64,000 nt of DNA from Dermacentor variabilis (taxonomy: Eukaryota > Arthropoda > Arachnida > Ixodida > Ixodidae), in the NCBI RefSeq assembly GCF_050947875.1, contig NC_134570.1, positions 208,783,750 to 208,847,749 of the forward strand, in the 5' to 3' direction. Shown here in pieces: positions 22,183 to 32,762 of this stretch; within the stretch, counting starts at the first letter, position 1, and the number at the start of each line of letters is the position of its first letter. A program made the position numbers and the translations under genes. The notes beneath the pieces are model-generated. The model did no database searches. It had not been told where the DNA came from and worked only from the letters and a program-made list of their open reading frames with translations.

Positions 22183-22857
22183 AGGCAAAATTTTAAACTG
22201 TGCGAGGAAGACAGGACGTGAACTGAAACATAGACACACAAAGCACAGGCTTCCAACTGGTTTTATTTTGTGAAAGCAAAGAATATATAAGGTACTTCAA
22301 TATAGCAAAACAAGGAGCAATTGCAAATAATTTGTGCACAAGGTATTCACGAGAAATATCAAGGCCATGTCTGCTTTAAGAGTGCAGGAGAGTCTTAATG
22401 TGCCCATCTAAGACTTTAATTCTTTCCTTGAGAATCTCCTCTTGCAGTGCAGGAGCTGCGACAGCAAAAGCTGCCTGCCTTATGAGGAACAGAATAAATT
22501 CCTTTCGAAGGCAAACTGAAGAACAGAAAGAGAAGTCATCAAGGCATTCCACATCGCTAAAAGGTGTGACAACTAAGTTAGCTCACCCTCTTGATCCCTA
22601 TCAAGGAAAGAAATAGAATTCTTAGATGGGCACATTGGGACTCTACTGCGCTCTTAATGCACAGGTGGCCTTGCTATTTTTTGTCACTGCCTCGTGCACA
22701 ATTTCTTTGCGAATGTTCTTTGTTTTGCCATTTTAAAGAACCTTATAAACTCTCTGCCTTCACCAAACAAAGCCAGTCGGAAGTCTACACTTTGTGCATG
22801 CATCTATGTTTTTGTTCATGTCCTGTCTTCCTCGCAGAGTTTAAAATTTTGCTGAAG
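22183..22857. repeat. Large imperfect inverted repeat
   Basis: The left arm is 22183-22431 and the right arm 22601-22857, in opposite orientation, with a 169-base spacer. Shared words, reading the minus strand of the left arm against the plus strand of the right arm, are TCAAGGAAAGAA, CTTAGATGGGCACATT, CTTGTGCACAA against CTCGTGCACAA, and GTCCTGTCTTCCTCGCA followed by AGTTTAAAATTTTGC. By eye about four of five bases agree along the arms. A transcript through the region could form a hairpin of about 250 bp. The left arm carries the end of the candidate exon described next; the right arm's version is degraded. Confidence 0.8.
22376..22515 (-). CDS. Candidate terminal exon of an unidentified gene
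   Basis: On the minus strand a strong acceptor (CTTCTCTTTCTGTTCTTCAG) precedes a 140-base frame entering in phase 1 and encoding 45 residues before TAA. The peptide is well formed: FILFLIRQAAFAVAAPALQE, then a charged helix EEILKERIKVLDGHIKTLL and HS at the end. A 3' UTR follows with AATAAA at 22262-22267. I do not recognise the protein. Doubts are that the same DNA is repeated at 18150-18245 and in the inverted arm 22601-22857, so it could be part of a mobile repeat, and that no upstream exon is visible. Confidence 0.35.
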
Positions 22858-23930
22858 CTACGAGCAGACTACCCCAAAACATGACTTACTTCAGTGTACA
22901 GCTGGGCTTGTTGGTAAAGCTACACAATGCAGCTCAAGTGTGTTTCTGCTCTTCCGTGTTCTCATAATGTGGCTCAGCCTTGAGTGCATGTGTAGTTTCA
23001 ATACTGGCTACTATATTTTAACGACTAATATAATTTCAATCTTCAACTTCCAGCCAGACAGAGAACCTCATACTACATTCTGAACATTGCTGCAGTGTAG
23101 CAGGATTTCTGTCTAATGCATTGGCCTCTACCAGCAAATGCCTGAGAAATTTAAAAAAATTATGTAGATTCCAAGCACAGTGGGGATTCATGTTACAGGA
23201 GGCATACTGCAGGTAAATGGCTACATAGTGTTGGTTCGGGTTCTTCCAAACATTGCAGTGTTGACCAATGTGTTTGTGTATGGTGAGTGATTGCATATAT
23301 ATTATGACACAAGCTTTGTGAGGAGAGTACGAATGCAAAGGCATGGTTTCTTTGCCTCTTTCCTAACACTTTGTGGCGGCTGCAGTTTCGACAAGTGGAA
23401 AACTTGGCGTATGCAGTATGCGCAAATGGGTTTGAGACTTTTAAGACCAATTTCCTTGAGGCAAAGTTTAGCATGGAGCCAGTTTTGTCACAAGGAAGTT
23501 ATTCCTACTCACACATGCCTGTTTTCTTTTTTTTTTCATTTAGTTTCAGGTCCACCTAAATTATTGCCGTCATGACAGCCGTCACATATGATATGGTAGC
23601 ATCAATCTTTGTATTAATCATTCGAGTATTGAAATCTAAAAGTTTGCAGCAGTGTAAAAGGACAGGAGGACAAGAGGAGAGAGGAGAAGAGAGGTTGCAG
23701 TGTAACAGAAATAGGCAAGCACTAATTGAGCGACAAGACCACTGGACACAGGAAAAGCAGATTCAGCTGAAACACAGCAGCCTGTAAGGAAGAGACGGAA
23801 CATAATTCTTTGTGAAGCTTAGTCTGCATCACAGTTTTATATACCATCGGAGATCATGAACATGCCAGAGGCAAAGCATACTGTTACGGGGATGTTGGGA
23901 GTATAGAAAGACTGTATTTACAATATATAT
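22858..23930. other. Stretch without a gene, ending in an LTR-like fragment
   Basis: No gene is seen. At 23883-23930 the sequence starts TGTTACGGGGATGTTGGGAG, the form of a plus-oriented LTR start, and runs for about 48 bases until the minus-oriented LTR at 23931. This suggests a truncated LTR from another element placed head to head. Confidence 0.4.
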
Positions 23931-24454
23931 TGTCACGTGGTAGTGACGGTTGAGAAGGCAGCAAAACTATGATTGACGAAACAAGCGTTTTATTGGGCGA
24001 ACTTGTGCCCTCAAAAGAGGCTACACTCAAAGAAGGATGGTAGCGGCGAACACGATCGGCGGTCGTCGAAAATCTGATGAGCGGGTCAAGCGCGTCGGCT
24101 TTTATACATCTGTCGTCGAATGTTCCGGAGCAGTCACTGGGACCTGCGTGCCTTCCACAATGTTCCACATTCTTCGCGCCGCGCACACATGCAATCAGAT
24201 AACACAAGTTGCGGTGAAAGACAGTGGACGGAACCATCGATAACATTCCATAAACTTCTTTTACATGCAGGCGCGTCCTGTGCTGTGGGATAACATTTGT
24301 TAGGCGGCGAGAAGTGGTCGCCCAATAAAGATAAAGAAGTACACGTGTCAATATACAAGATGAGGCAGAGTAGTTAAGATGGCTGACCACCAACAGCACG
24401 CAGCAGGCAGCGTGCTGCGGTCTTCTTCCTCTCTTTTTTCATCCTTCCGTAACA
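23931..24454 (-). repeat. 3' LTR of the second Ty3/gypsy element
   Basis: 524 bp with TG...CA ends: on the minus strand it starts TGTTACGGAAGG and ends CCACGTGACA. A core promoter GATGTATAAAAGCC lies near 24100, and a poly(A)-type signal CCCAATAAAACG near 23990. A purine-rich tract ACCTGGGGGTCC directly precedes it, as expected for the polypurine tract before a 3' LTR. The same LTR family occurs as a solo copy at 51293-51722 in the opposite orientation. Confidence 0.82.
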
Positions 24455-24737
24455 GGACCCCCAGGTGGTGAAGCGCCGTCTCGGCTCATGGTAGGCAAAG
24501 AATCGTGAACGAAGTATGGCTTCAGCAGCGAAACATGCACGACGTCAACAGGCGTCAGACTTGACGATGCATCAAACTGAAGTGGCGAAATCTCAATTTA
24601 TGTCGTTAACTTGACTTAGGACTTCATAAGGTCCTGTGTAGTGAGACAGAAGCTTCTGGGAGAGGCCAACCCGACGACATGGTGACCAAAGGAGCATCCA
24701 AGCACCTGGTGCGAACTTAACATCGCGATGGCATCAG

Positions 24738-25696
24738 TCATAACTCTTTTGGTATATGCTGCGGGGCTAATAAACGAGATCGGGTGACTTGACATGCCCT
24801 GTGAGCGCGATCGATGACTTCATGAGCATGGTCAGTTGCAACACGTGGCACAGAAGGGATTATGATGTCAAAAAGCAAAGTGGGGTTGCAACCATACAAA
24901 AGATAAAAGGGTGAATATCCTGCAGTGTCACGTCGGGACAAGTTATACACAAACGGCACGTAGGACAGCGTGGTGTCCCAGTCACGGTGATCGTTGGAGA
25001 CCTACATCGACAGCATCTCTGTGATTGTTCGGTTGAGACATTCCATAAGACCGTTTGTTTGTGGGTGGTAGGCGGTGGACAGCTTGTGCTCAGTGGCACA
25101 AGAGCGGACGAGGTCGTCGACATCTAGAGACAAGAATGAGCAGCTGCGGTCTGTAATAACTGTCGAGGTGCACCATGGTGGACAATGACGTCATGGAGGA
25201 GAATATCGACGACGTCTGTTGCACAACTAGTCGGCAACGCCTTTGGTATCGCATAGCGTGTCATGTAATCAGTAGCGATGGCAATCGACTTGTTAGCTCT
25301 AGTCGTCGTCGGAAAAGTGCCAGGTAAGTCAAGGCCTAAGCGAGAGAACGGTTCACAGGGAACTTCAACTGGATGGAGTCATCCGACAGGTGGTAGGGGA
25401 GGTTTCTTCCTGCACTGACACAATTCGCAAGTTGCGACATAACAGTGCACAAAGCAGTAGAGACCTGGCCAGAAGAACCGGCGTTGTACATGATCATATG
25501 TATGCAAAACTACAAGGTGTCCCACCGTCGGTGCATCGTGAAGTTGTTCAAAAGCAACAGATTGCAGATGACGAGGACGGCCAAGGAGCAACTCAGGGCC
25601 ATCAGCATTCATATTGCGGTGGTAGAGGATGCCGTTGCGCGGCAAGAACATGCGGCATGTGCCGTCAGTGCTGTCAGAGTGATTGCACTCCGGCAA
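24738..25696 (-). pseudogene. int: Integrase remnant of the second gypsy element
   Basis: The zinc-binding domain is at 25379-25696 (HDAPTVGHLVVLHTYDHVQR, then CELCQCRKKP). The DDE core is fragmented between 25120 and 25380. The C-terminal part near 24738-24959 reads VYNLSRRDTAGYSPFYLLYG, a block seen just after the catalytic Glu region in gypsy integrases. Stops and shifts separate the pieces. Confidence 0.8.
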
Positions 25697-25794
25697 TGAT
25701 GGACTGTGAGGACTCGTCGCGTTGTTGTTCGGTGCGCATGTCAGTCATGTCAGTGAAAGCCACCACGCAGGTCACCGGATCATGCACAGAAGGA

Positions 25795-26097
25795 TCAAGT
25801 GGATCCACGGGGTGACGAGAGGCAGTTAGTGTCCTTGTGGAGGCATCCAGTCTTGTAATTGCCAATAAATGAAAATTCCTGGAGCCACGAAGCCCAGCCA
25901 CCAAGCCGTCCTGTCAGGTCCCGGAGGGAAGACAGCCGGCAGAGTGCGTGGTGGTCTGTAACGACCGAAAATGTACGGCCGTACAAATATGGCCGGAACT
26001 TGACGACAGCCCAAACTAAAGCGAAGCACTCCCACTCGGTGATGGGGTAATTTCTCTCGGCAGGTGACAGCAGGCGGCTGGCGAAGCTATCACGCAC
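25795..26097 (-). pseudogene. RNase H remnant of the second gypsy element
   Basis: Contains RLLSPAERNYPITEWECFAL, where YPITEWECFALVWAVVKFR is the conserved block holding a catalytic Glu, and FSVVTDHHALCRLSSL with the terminal Asp. The first block, normally DASxxGIGAVL, lies in another frame around 26100-26160. Similar frames on both strands here are antisense shadows. Confidence 0.8.
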
Positions 26098-26288
26098 TTC
26101 GTACCATTCTGTTGTTGATCGAGAACAACGCCGATGCCATGGCCGCTTGCGCCAGTGTGGACTTCGGTCGGTGCAGATGGATCAAAGTGGGCAAGTATGG
26201 GAAGGGTGGTCAGAAACCTGATGAGAGCGGCAAACGCATGAGCCTGCTTTGGGCCCCATGAGAATGGCGTGTTCTTCTTTTTGATCTG

Positions 26289-27380
26289 TCAAAGGCCGAG
26301 CAATGTTGGCAAGGTTTTTGATGAAACGATAAAAGTAAGAACACAGGCCGAAGAAGCAGAATGTGGCACAGGGAAACTGCGTATGGCACGAACTTTTTCC
26401 GAATCTGGTTGGACACCGGATGCGTCAATGAGGTGCCCCAACACGGTAATCTGATGGCGCCCAAATTGACACTTCGGGGAGTTGGAGGCCAGCTTTTCAG
26501 AAGACCGCAATAATGGCAGTGAGTCGGGTAAGGCAGCCGCCCAACATGGGAGAAAAAACAGCTTCGTCAAGGTAACAAAGACAGGTGGTCCATTTGTAGC
26601 ATCGCAGAAGAGAGTCCATCACAAGTTAAAATGTCGCACGAGCATTGCATAGGCAAAAGGGCATGACTTTGAAATGATATAAGCCATCCGGTGTGATGAA
26701 GGCTGTCTTCTCCAACCATTTCATCAACCGAAATCTGCCAGTAGCTGGATCAAAGATCGATGGACGATAAGTATTTAGCTCTGTGCAAGCGGTCCAAGGC
26801 GTCATCGATGCATGGTAGTGGGTAGACGTCTTTTCGCGTGATCTCATTTAAGTGGCAATAATCGACGAAAATGTGCCAGGCACCATCTTTCTTTTTTCAC
26901 ACGGACGACAGGCGTAGGGCTGGCTGATGGCTCGATGACCCCTTTGCGGAGCGTTTTGCCCGCCTCTGATTGGATGGCTCGACGTTCAGCATGCGATGCA
27001 GGATACGGACGCTGACAAATAGGATTTGTGTCTCCAGTGTTTATATGATAGTGAACAACAGATGTTCATCCTAAAGGCCTGTTGCCGATATCAAAGATTC
27101 CACTGTACGATTCAAGCAGGAGACGTATGTCCCTGGCCTGTGCAGAGGTGAGGTTAAGTGCAGTCATTTTCGCAAAGTCTTCCGTTAAGGAACTAGAGCT
27201 GGGCGCTGCGATTGGCACTAATAAACCACTCTCAGAATTCAGACTCTCAATATCAAATTCAGAACCACTAGAAACGCTGTCCAAGAACATGCTGGCCGGA
27301 ATCACTTGAGGGCACAGGCTGAAATTCAGAAGAGGTAAAACAATGTCATTATTAGTAACCGTGACCAGTTCAAAGCACAT
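26289..27380 (-). pseudogene. Reverse transcriptase remnant of the second gypsy element
   Basis: The linker frame 27066-27380 (SGIFDIGNRPLG at its end) leads to RT. Short RT pieces follow: near 26750 WLEKTAFITPDGLYHFKVMP and CNARATF (the usual PFGLCNAPATF block), and near 26460 CQFGRHQITVLGHLIDASGV. The YxDD catalytic block should fall near 26560-26620 but is disrupted there. Multiple frameshifts and stops make it dead. Confidence 0.78.
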
Positions 27381-27891
27381 CGATGATGGGGCGAATCACA
27401 TATTCACCATCAGGAACCTGTGGCTGGGCGGTCAAAGTGACGTAAGTAACTGCTTCGGGTGACAGACGCACATCACAAAGCGAGCACAAGTGTGGTGGGG
27501 CGGTGCTCGGAGCATCGGTGAGTTGAGGCAGTTCTAACTGAAGAACGCCGGCCGTGCAGTCGAGGAGAGCAGAATGAGTGGATAAAAAGTCAAATCCTAG
27601 GATAACGTTGTGAGGGAAGATGTTGCTCACAGTAAAGAGAACAGAAGTAGGGCGGCCAGCTATACTTGCAGTACACATTCCAAGAACCAGCATTCCACCG
27701 TCAGCCATATGAAGCACTCGGGCAGCTGCTGGGGTGAGGACCTTCTTTAAACGACTACGCAGGCTAGCACTCATCACAGGTATGTGGGCTCCACTGTCGA
27801 TGAGTGCTTGGACAGCTATGCTGTCTATTTTAATGCCAATTACACTTCTCCTTGTGTGCATAGACAGGGGATTTGCTGCAGCATTAGGCAA
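27370..27891 (-). pseudogene. Retroelement aspartic protease of the second gypsy element
   Basis: A 173-codon frame. The active-site motif is ALIDSGAHIPVMS near 27800, with Asp-Ser-Gly in place of the usual DTG, a variant also used by active members of some gypsy groups. The second conserved block is NVILGFDFLSTHSALLDC near 27590. It processes Gag-Pol in intact elements. The frame is open across the whole domain; the C-terminal part leads toward RT. Confidence 0.82.
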
Positions 27892-28119
27892 TGCAGCACC
27901 ACCTCTGAGGGCTGCATTTCTTAGTTTTACGAACAGATGCGGCCAAACGCCACAGGGGACGAAAGGCGACGTGGCTGTGGCGAACGCGAAGATGGGCTAC
28001 GTGTTTGCGGTGAACGAGACTGGTGTCCGTGCGGCAATGGTGAGCGACTGTACCACATGTTCCTAGCAAAGTTGCCGCTGTTGGATTCGGCGGTGGGCAT
28101 AACATTGCGGGCATTTTCA

Positions 28120-29121
28120 TCAAAACGGCTCAGGTTGGTTGGCATGCGAAGTGTTAAGGGCCACGAGTTGCGAAAGTATTGGCGACATGACCAATGTGCC
28201 AGCAGGTGAAACATATCGGCTGGTCGTCCGCAGTTCTCTACTCAGTCGGGCTGCGATAACACGGAGAGAAGCGTCGGGGTGGAAAAAAATAGTAGAAGGG
28301 CGTTTGTTAGCTCTGGGATTGGCAACAGCACAGACAGAACGTAAGCCAATGTTTTCCTGGTGAATGATGGCTTGTAAGAAGGGGACTGAAAATGTTGTAG
28401 CATCAGGGATAGGCAAACAGAAATGCCGGCGCCATCGCATCCAGTTCACGTCAACGATTCGCACCACATCCTCCGATGGCGACGCAGGCTGGTGTGTGGG
28501 TTGATCTTCACACGTTGACGTTGCAGCAGTAGTGGGAAGTCTGGCGAATGGTTGCAAGACGCATCGGCTTTTGGCGTGCTGGAATTGTCGGCACTCTTTA
28601 ATGATAACATCAACTGTAGAGCAGCTTTTGCACATGAGCAGATTAAAGGCGTCGTCAGCAACCCTTAAGCACATGCCCGACCTTCTCAGCTTCTGTCATG
28701 TCGTGATCGGGTTTGCTTTACGACAAAGTGCCAGCATGTCTTGGATGTACAAGAGATAGGACTCCGTGGGGGATTGGGCACAGGAGGCCTGTTCCTGTTT
28801 TGCGTCAATTTTACGGCCGGCTGGTTTGCGAAACAACTCTGTCAACTTCTCTTTGCATTGGTCCCAGCTGGTTAGCTCCTCTTCGTGGTTTTCATACCAC
28901 ACATTTGCCGTGCCTCTTAGGTAGAACAACAGGTTAACTAGCACACGCGTGGGGTCCCATCTGTTGATTCCACTCCCACGTTCGTACATAGCCACCCACT
29001 TTTCAACATCGGTGCCATTGGTCCCACAGAAAGTTCCAGGATCCTTGGGTTGCGCAACCACAACCTTGGCTATGCCCGATGACAAGGTACAGCAAGATGC
29101 TACTTTACCCCCAGATGTCAC
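28120..29121 (-). pseudogene. gag: Gag remnant of the second gypsy element
   Basis: The frame 28696-29121 holds the retrotransposon gag core (DVEKWVAMYERGSGINRW, then LRGTANVWYENHEEEL and SPTESYLLYIQDMLALCRKA). Later pieces continue in other frames down to about 28120 (RVADDAFNLLMCKSC). Near 28150-28210 a zinc-knuckle-like CFTCWHIGHVANTF is seen in another frame, where the last Cys of the CCHC pattern is replaced by Phe. A Ser/Arg/Pro-rich tail follows (HGHQSRSPQTRSPSS). At least three frame breaks are needed, so it is not functional. Confidence 0.8.
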
Positions 29122-29125
29122 CTCT

Positions 29126-29530
29126 TATGACATTTCAAGGCAGCGAGACTGAGACTGCACTGTATTCAGCGGCACTGACAACCATGATGTAGAGGATTCA
29201 CTTTCCCCCTATGTACAACACATCAGCAGAATAAGAACAAGGAAATGCACCAAACAGGTGCATGGCACTAAACTGGACCCACTACCTGCTGTATGCAAGA
29301 GAGAATGAGGAAGAATGAGCTTCCCGTTACTCCTGAGCACCTACCTACAACTGCTTTTATGGGCACAGCATTGAAGCTGCAATTGAAGTAATGCCTAACA
29401 CCACATGAAATACAAAGCACACTATGTCAACACAGAGAAACCAAAACAATTGCACACACTTCTCACCGAAATAGACACAACACCTGCTTTGACCAATGAG
29501 ATTAATCTGGCGCGCTATGCATGCGCATCT
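29126..29530. other. Stretch without a recognisable gene
   Basis: This is where the 5' LTR of the gypsy element would be expected, but no TG...CA-bounded repeat matching 23931-24454 is seen. The A/C-rich sequence has no coding frame. Confidence 0.4.
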
Positions 29531-29599
29531 TTAGCCTAATGGGTAAAGAATTGGGCTGCTGCACTAAGGACCCAGATTAACAACCCACCATCAGGCACA
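29531..29599 (+). repeat. tRNA-derived SINE fragment
   Basis: The plus strand carries TAGCCTAATGGGTAAAGAA, an A-box-like sequence, then TTGGGCTGCTGCACTAAGGA as the anticodon-arm analogue and CCCAGATTAACAACCC where a B box (GGTTCGAACCC) would stand, already mutated. Spacing fits a tRNA-like Pol III head. It is degraded and not a functional tRNA. Confidence 0.5.
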
Positions 29600-31667
29600 T
29601 TACTAACTATTATTGAGCCTATCTGACTGGATGTATGAAGAAGCCAGGAGACAGCTCATGATAATGCTTTGCATAAGAGACAACGAAGCTGAACCCACGT
29701 TTTCTGCCTTGTGCTTGCAATGCTCTACCAAGTGAGCTTCAACGGCAGTTGTCCCAATGTCAATTTTCTTGGATAGCTGCGCATATGTACTAAGCATAGC
29801 CGTGAGAGTGCTAGGCAGCAGTACTCACAGTTATGATGGCAGACGTGTAGTATCCTTTAAAACACCAACATATCAAAGCACATGATCTTAGAAGCTGACA
29901 ACTCGCTAATAAACACTCGTTTTCTACCATGAGGCCCCAAGGCACCCGAAATCAAAACATTTGTATCTTATGAGCGAGAAAAATCAGGAGAATCATGCAG
30001 CTCAATTTTTTGTTTATAACAAGCATGTGATGGCAACAGACAATGAAGCAACAGTGACTACATAGAAAAATGGGTTAGAGCTGACGACAATCATTGGCAG
30101 CTCACACTATAATGCTTTCTCTACAATTTATTGTCTCAAGACATCTGGCAGCAAATCCTCTGGATTCTTCTTCTACTATGTCTCTTGCAACTGAAATTTT
30201 AAATGTGTGTAACACTTCATGGCAACTTAGAACACTTAAATGGTTAAGCATCTCCATATCTTAAATTTGTGGACTAGCTTTGTCTCCTTTCTAGAACAAT
30301 AACTCTCTGGTGTCATACATCACTCAAACCAACTAATTCTCACTCAAACCACTACTTATTAAATCTACCTTTAGATGAGCAGTACCTGCATTAGACGCAG
30401 CTGCATACCCTTTTAGCAAATGGATATACATACCACGCTCAGACTGAGCAAACCAAACAAACCAACAGCAACCAGTGCTTGTGTCCATTTGTCTTCAACA
30501 AGGCAGAGACAGGCCAAGTCTCGATAAACACAACAAATATAAGGTGCAGGCAGAGGAAATAAGCAGAAGCTGTAAAGACAGCAGCAAAGTGAAACAAATT
30601 AGACAAGCTTGCATACAGTCAGCGATCTGGGCCGAGGACAATGCACAACGTTACTGCCACAATTAGAAGCAAATGCTCCTCATGTAACAAGAAAAAACAC
30701 GTTTTAGCCGTAAACAGCACGACTACGCGAAGTTGGTTGATATTCTATAAACAGCACATACAACAATTAAAGCAGACACATTACTTGTGTCATCTGTCTC
30801 CTTGCTGTTTCTACAATATCGGTCACGGTTGCAAAGCTACGCACATGATCTATGAACGAAAGCAACGGACGTGCATATAAAGCTTGGTGAGCCGATTCAT
30901 ACTAATATATATATGTTTAATTTTGAAAGTTCCCGAAAAGTGATAGTAGCAGCAGCAGTAAAGTGGTTTCGTTTACCAGCTCGCTCACAACGTACGCATT
31001 GTATGATTTAACTCCACGGCTCGCAAAGGAGCTACTAAGAAGCTTTAAGTGAAGGAAATACGCTTTTATTATCTCACTGCAACGAATGAAAGCCTCTGAC
31101 ACCCATACCGCGGTCAGCAGTGAGAAAGGTAATTAAATGCAGCAATGCGCTGCATGGGTAAATAAGAAGGGCATAGCGTAGTCATCCTATAGAGATGGAG
31201 AAAAATAGACTTAAGAACGCGATAAACATCATAGGACGACATCCACGCTAGTTGAGTGCATGCATTTCTGGCGCGTGGAAGATGTCGCTGTTTTTTTTTT
31301 CATTTTTTTACATCGGTGCAACGCGTAGGAACTGCAGTGTTTAAGGCACGAACGAATAAATTATACTGCGATCACTGCGGGACCTGCGACAACCGTTTCG
31401 TGTTCCTTCGAATTTCGAGAGCACATCGACCACAGCTCGAATGCGCAACCGGTTTTTTACGTGTCACCAAGAGAACGGGTAATCGCACAACACTTACCGT
31501 TGCTCCAAGTACGTCGCGGTAGCACCAGCAGCTGGGCAACAAATGTCATCAAACCCTGACCCACCGCTGTGTCCGCAACTTGAAGCTTCTAAGCATTCGC
31601 TAAAAACTAAACGCGGACCACATCCATACGTACGCGCGCGAACGAGACGCAAGCCATGCCGTCTGAG
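29600..31667. other. Two kilobases without a recognisable gene
   Basis: The sequence is A/C-rich to AT-rich and holds only short frames without motifs (longest about 88 codons). I see no terminal repeats, tRNA folds or splice-bounded exons. It reads as intergenic or intronic filler. Confidence 0.45.
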
Positions 31668-31830
31668 TTCGAGAGTCGTTATTTCATAAAAGCAAAAACA
31701 AACAATAATGTGACGTCAAATCCGGTATAGTCAACTTGTCCTCCTTTCTCACCTTCTCTCAGCTAACGCATGCGCAGCGACCACGGAGCCCTCGGGGGCG
31801 ATGTTCAGGTGCAGAAAAGCCGTAGCGCCG
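31668..31830 (-). repeat. Dispersed repeat with a CRE palindrome, copy B
   Basis: Inverted relative to copy A at 12725-12890. The TGACGTCA palindrome is at 31711-31718. The copies share the GCGCATGCG block, the GAGAGAAGG-type block and the GGGGGCGATGTTCAGGTGCA block. Similarity on either side fades, so the true limits are uncertain; the unit here may extend to the TTAAAGGG-type end near 32065. Confidence 0.65.
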
Positions 31831-32762
31831 TCTGCGGACGCCGTTTTACTCACCGACGGCACAACGTCACTATGAGACCATGATGTCAGTACTCCTCGAT
31901 CGGAGGGCGGGCAATTTGAACTGCGTTAGAGGTGCGCGGACGCTTCAGAACGCATTTTCTCTTAAAATAAGTCTCTCCTTGGCATGAAACAAGCGTTTCG
32001 AGGTTTCTGGGATGGTATTTCAACAGTCCGCGTTGACTTAATAGTAACCTTTAGTGTCCCTTTAAGCCTCATCATTTTTTTTTTGTTCTCGCTCCCCTAC
32101 CCGCGGCAGCACACGGGCTGCCAGAGAAAGTCAGATCGCATGCGTTTTTCTTGTGTTGCCCTGACCACCACGCGGCGCACTACGGTGCGCGTTCGGTTTT
32201 CTCTGGCCGAATGCGTTTTCGCTTGGCAGAGTTTTGGACGCTTTCTAGCTAGCAGACGAGAAAAAGAAACAATGGTCGCTCGCCGCCATCACTGTGAGGA
32301 CTGGCAGGATTGCACCGCGTTCGCTTGAGCGCAACCTCTGCAGAAAGTCTTGTCTCGCCGGTGTAGGATACCGAGCAGTATGCGCATGCTTCTTGGTGGA
32401 CAAAGCGTCTCGTGTTTTCTTCGATATTCCTTTAATAGCCACATTAGTTGCCCAAAGTAGGCATTGGATTGAGGCCAACATACTTTGCGTTTTTTTTTTT
32501 CATTACAGTGCCCCCGCCCCACAAAAGGAAAAAAAAAGAAAACGTTGTTGTGGCGCAGCGAATTGTCGCATGGGTAAAGTTCTATTCTTTTACTTCTTTT
32601 AGATACGTAGATTTATTGGAGAATTATGCGTATGTTTAGAGATCTTGTTGCGAGGTTTTGTGCATACGTGCAATGAACTTTGTTTCCAGTGGCACTTTTT
32701 TGCCCTTTATCAAGCTGTATCTTCGAGTCTGTATATTCCATTTTATCTTCGCATTTCCAATG
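31831..32762. other. Stretch without a gene, with a TTAAAGGG-type repeat end
   Basis: At 32048-32067 the sequence reads CCTTTAGTGTCCCTTTAAGC, which inverted is the TTAAAGGGACACTAAAGG form related to the ends at 15576 and 45405. The remainder has only short frames and A/T runs. Confidence 0.4.

Larger units (their letters stand above)
24455..29125 (-). mobile_element. Second Ty3/gypsy element, internal region, heavily decayed
   Basis: Read on the minus strand, gag, protease, RT, RNase H and integrase pieces appear in the correct order but in many short frames. It belongs to a different family from the 1-4818 element: the protease site is DSG instead of DTG and the RT/IN sequences differ throughout. 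With its 3' LTR it spans about 5.2 kb. No 5' LTR is recognisable above 29125, where gag begins abruptly, so the left part is truncated or replaced. Confidence 0.87.

Noticed and set aside
29531..29599. Functional tRNA gene
   Set aside because: The B box is mutated (AGATTAACAACC) and the stems are incomplete; it reads as a decayed tRNA-derived repeat.
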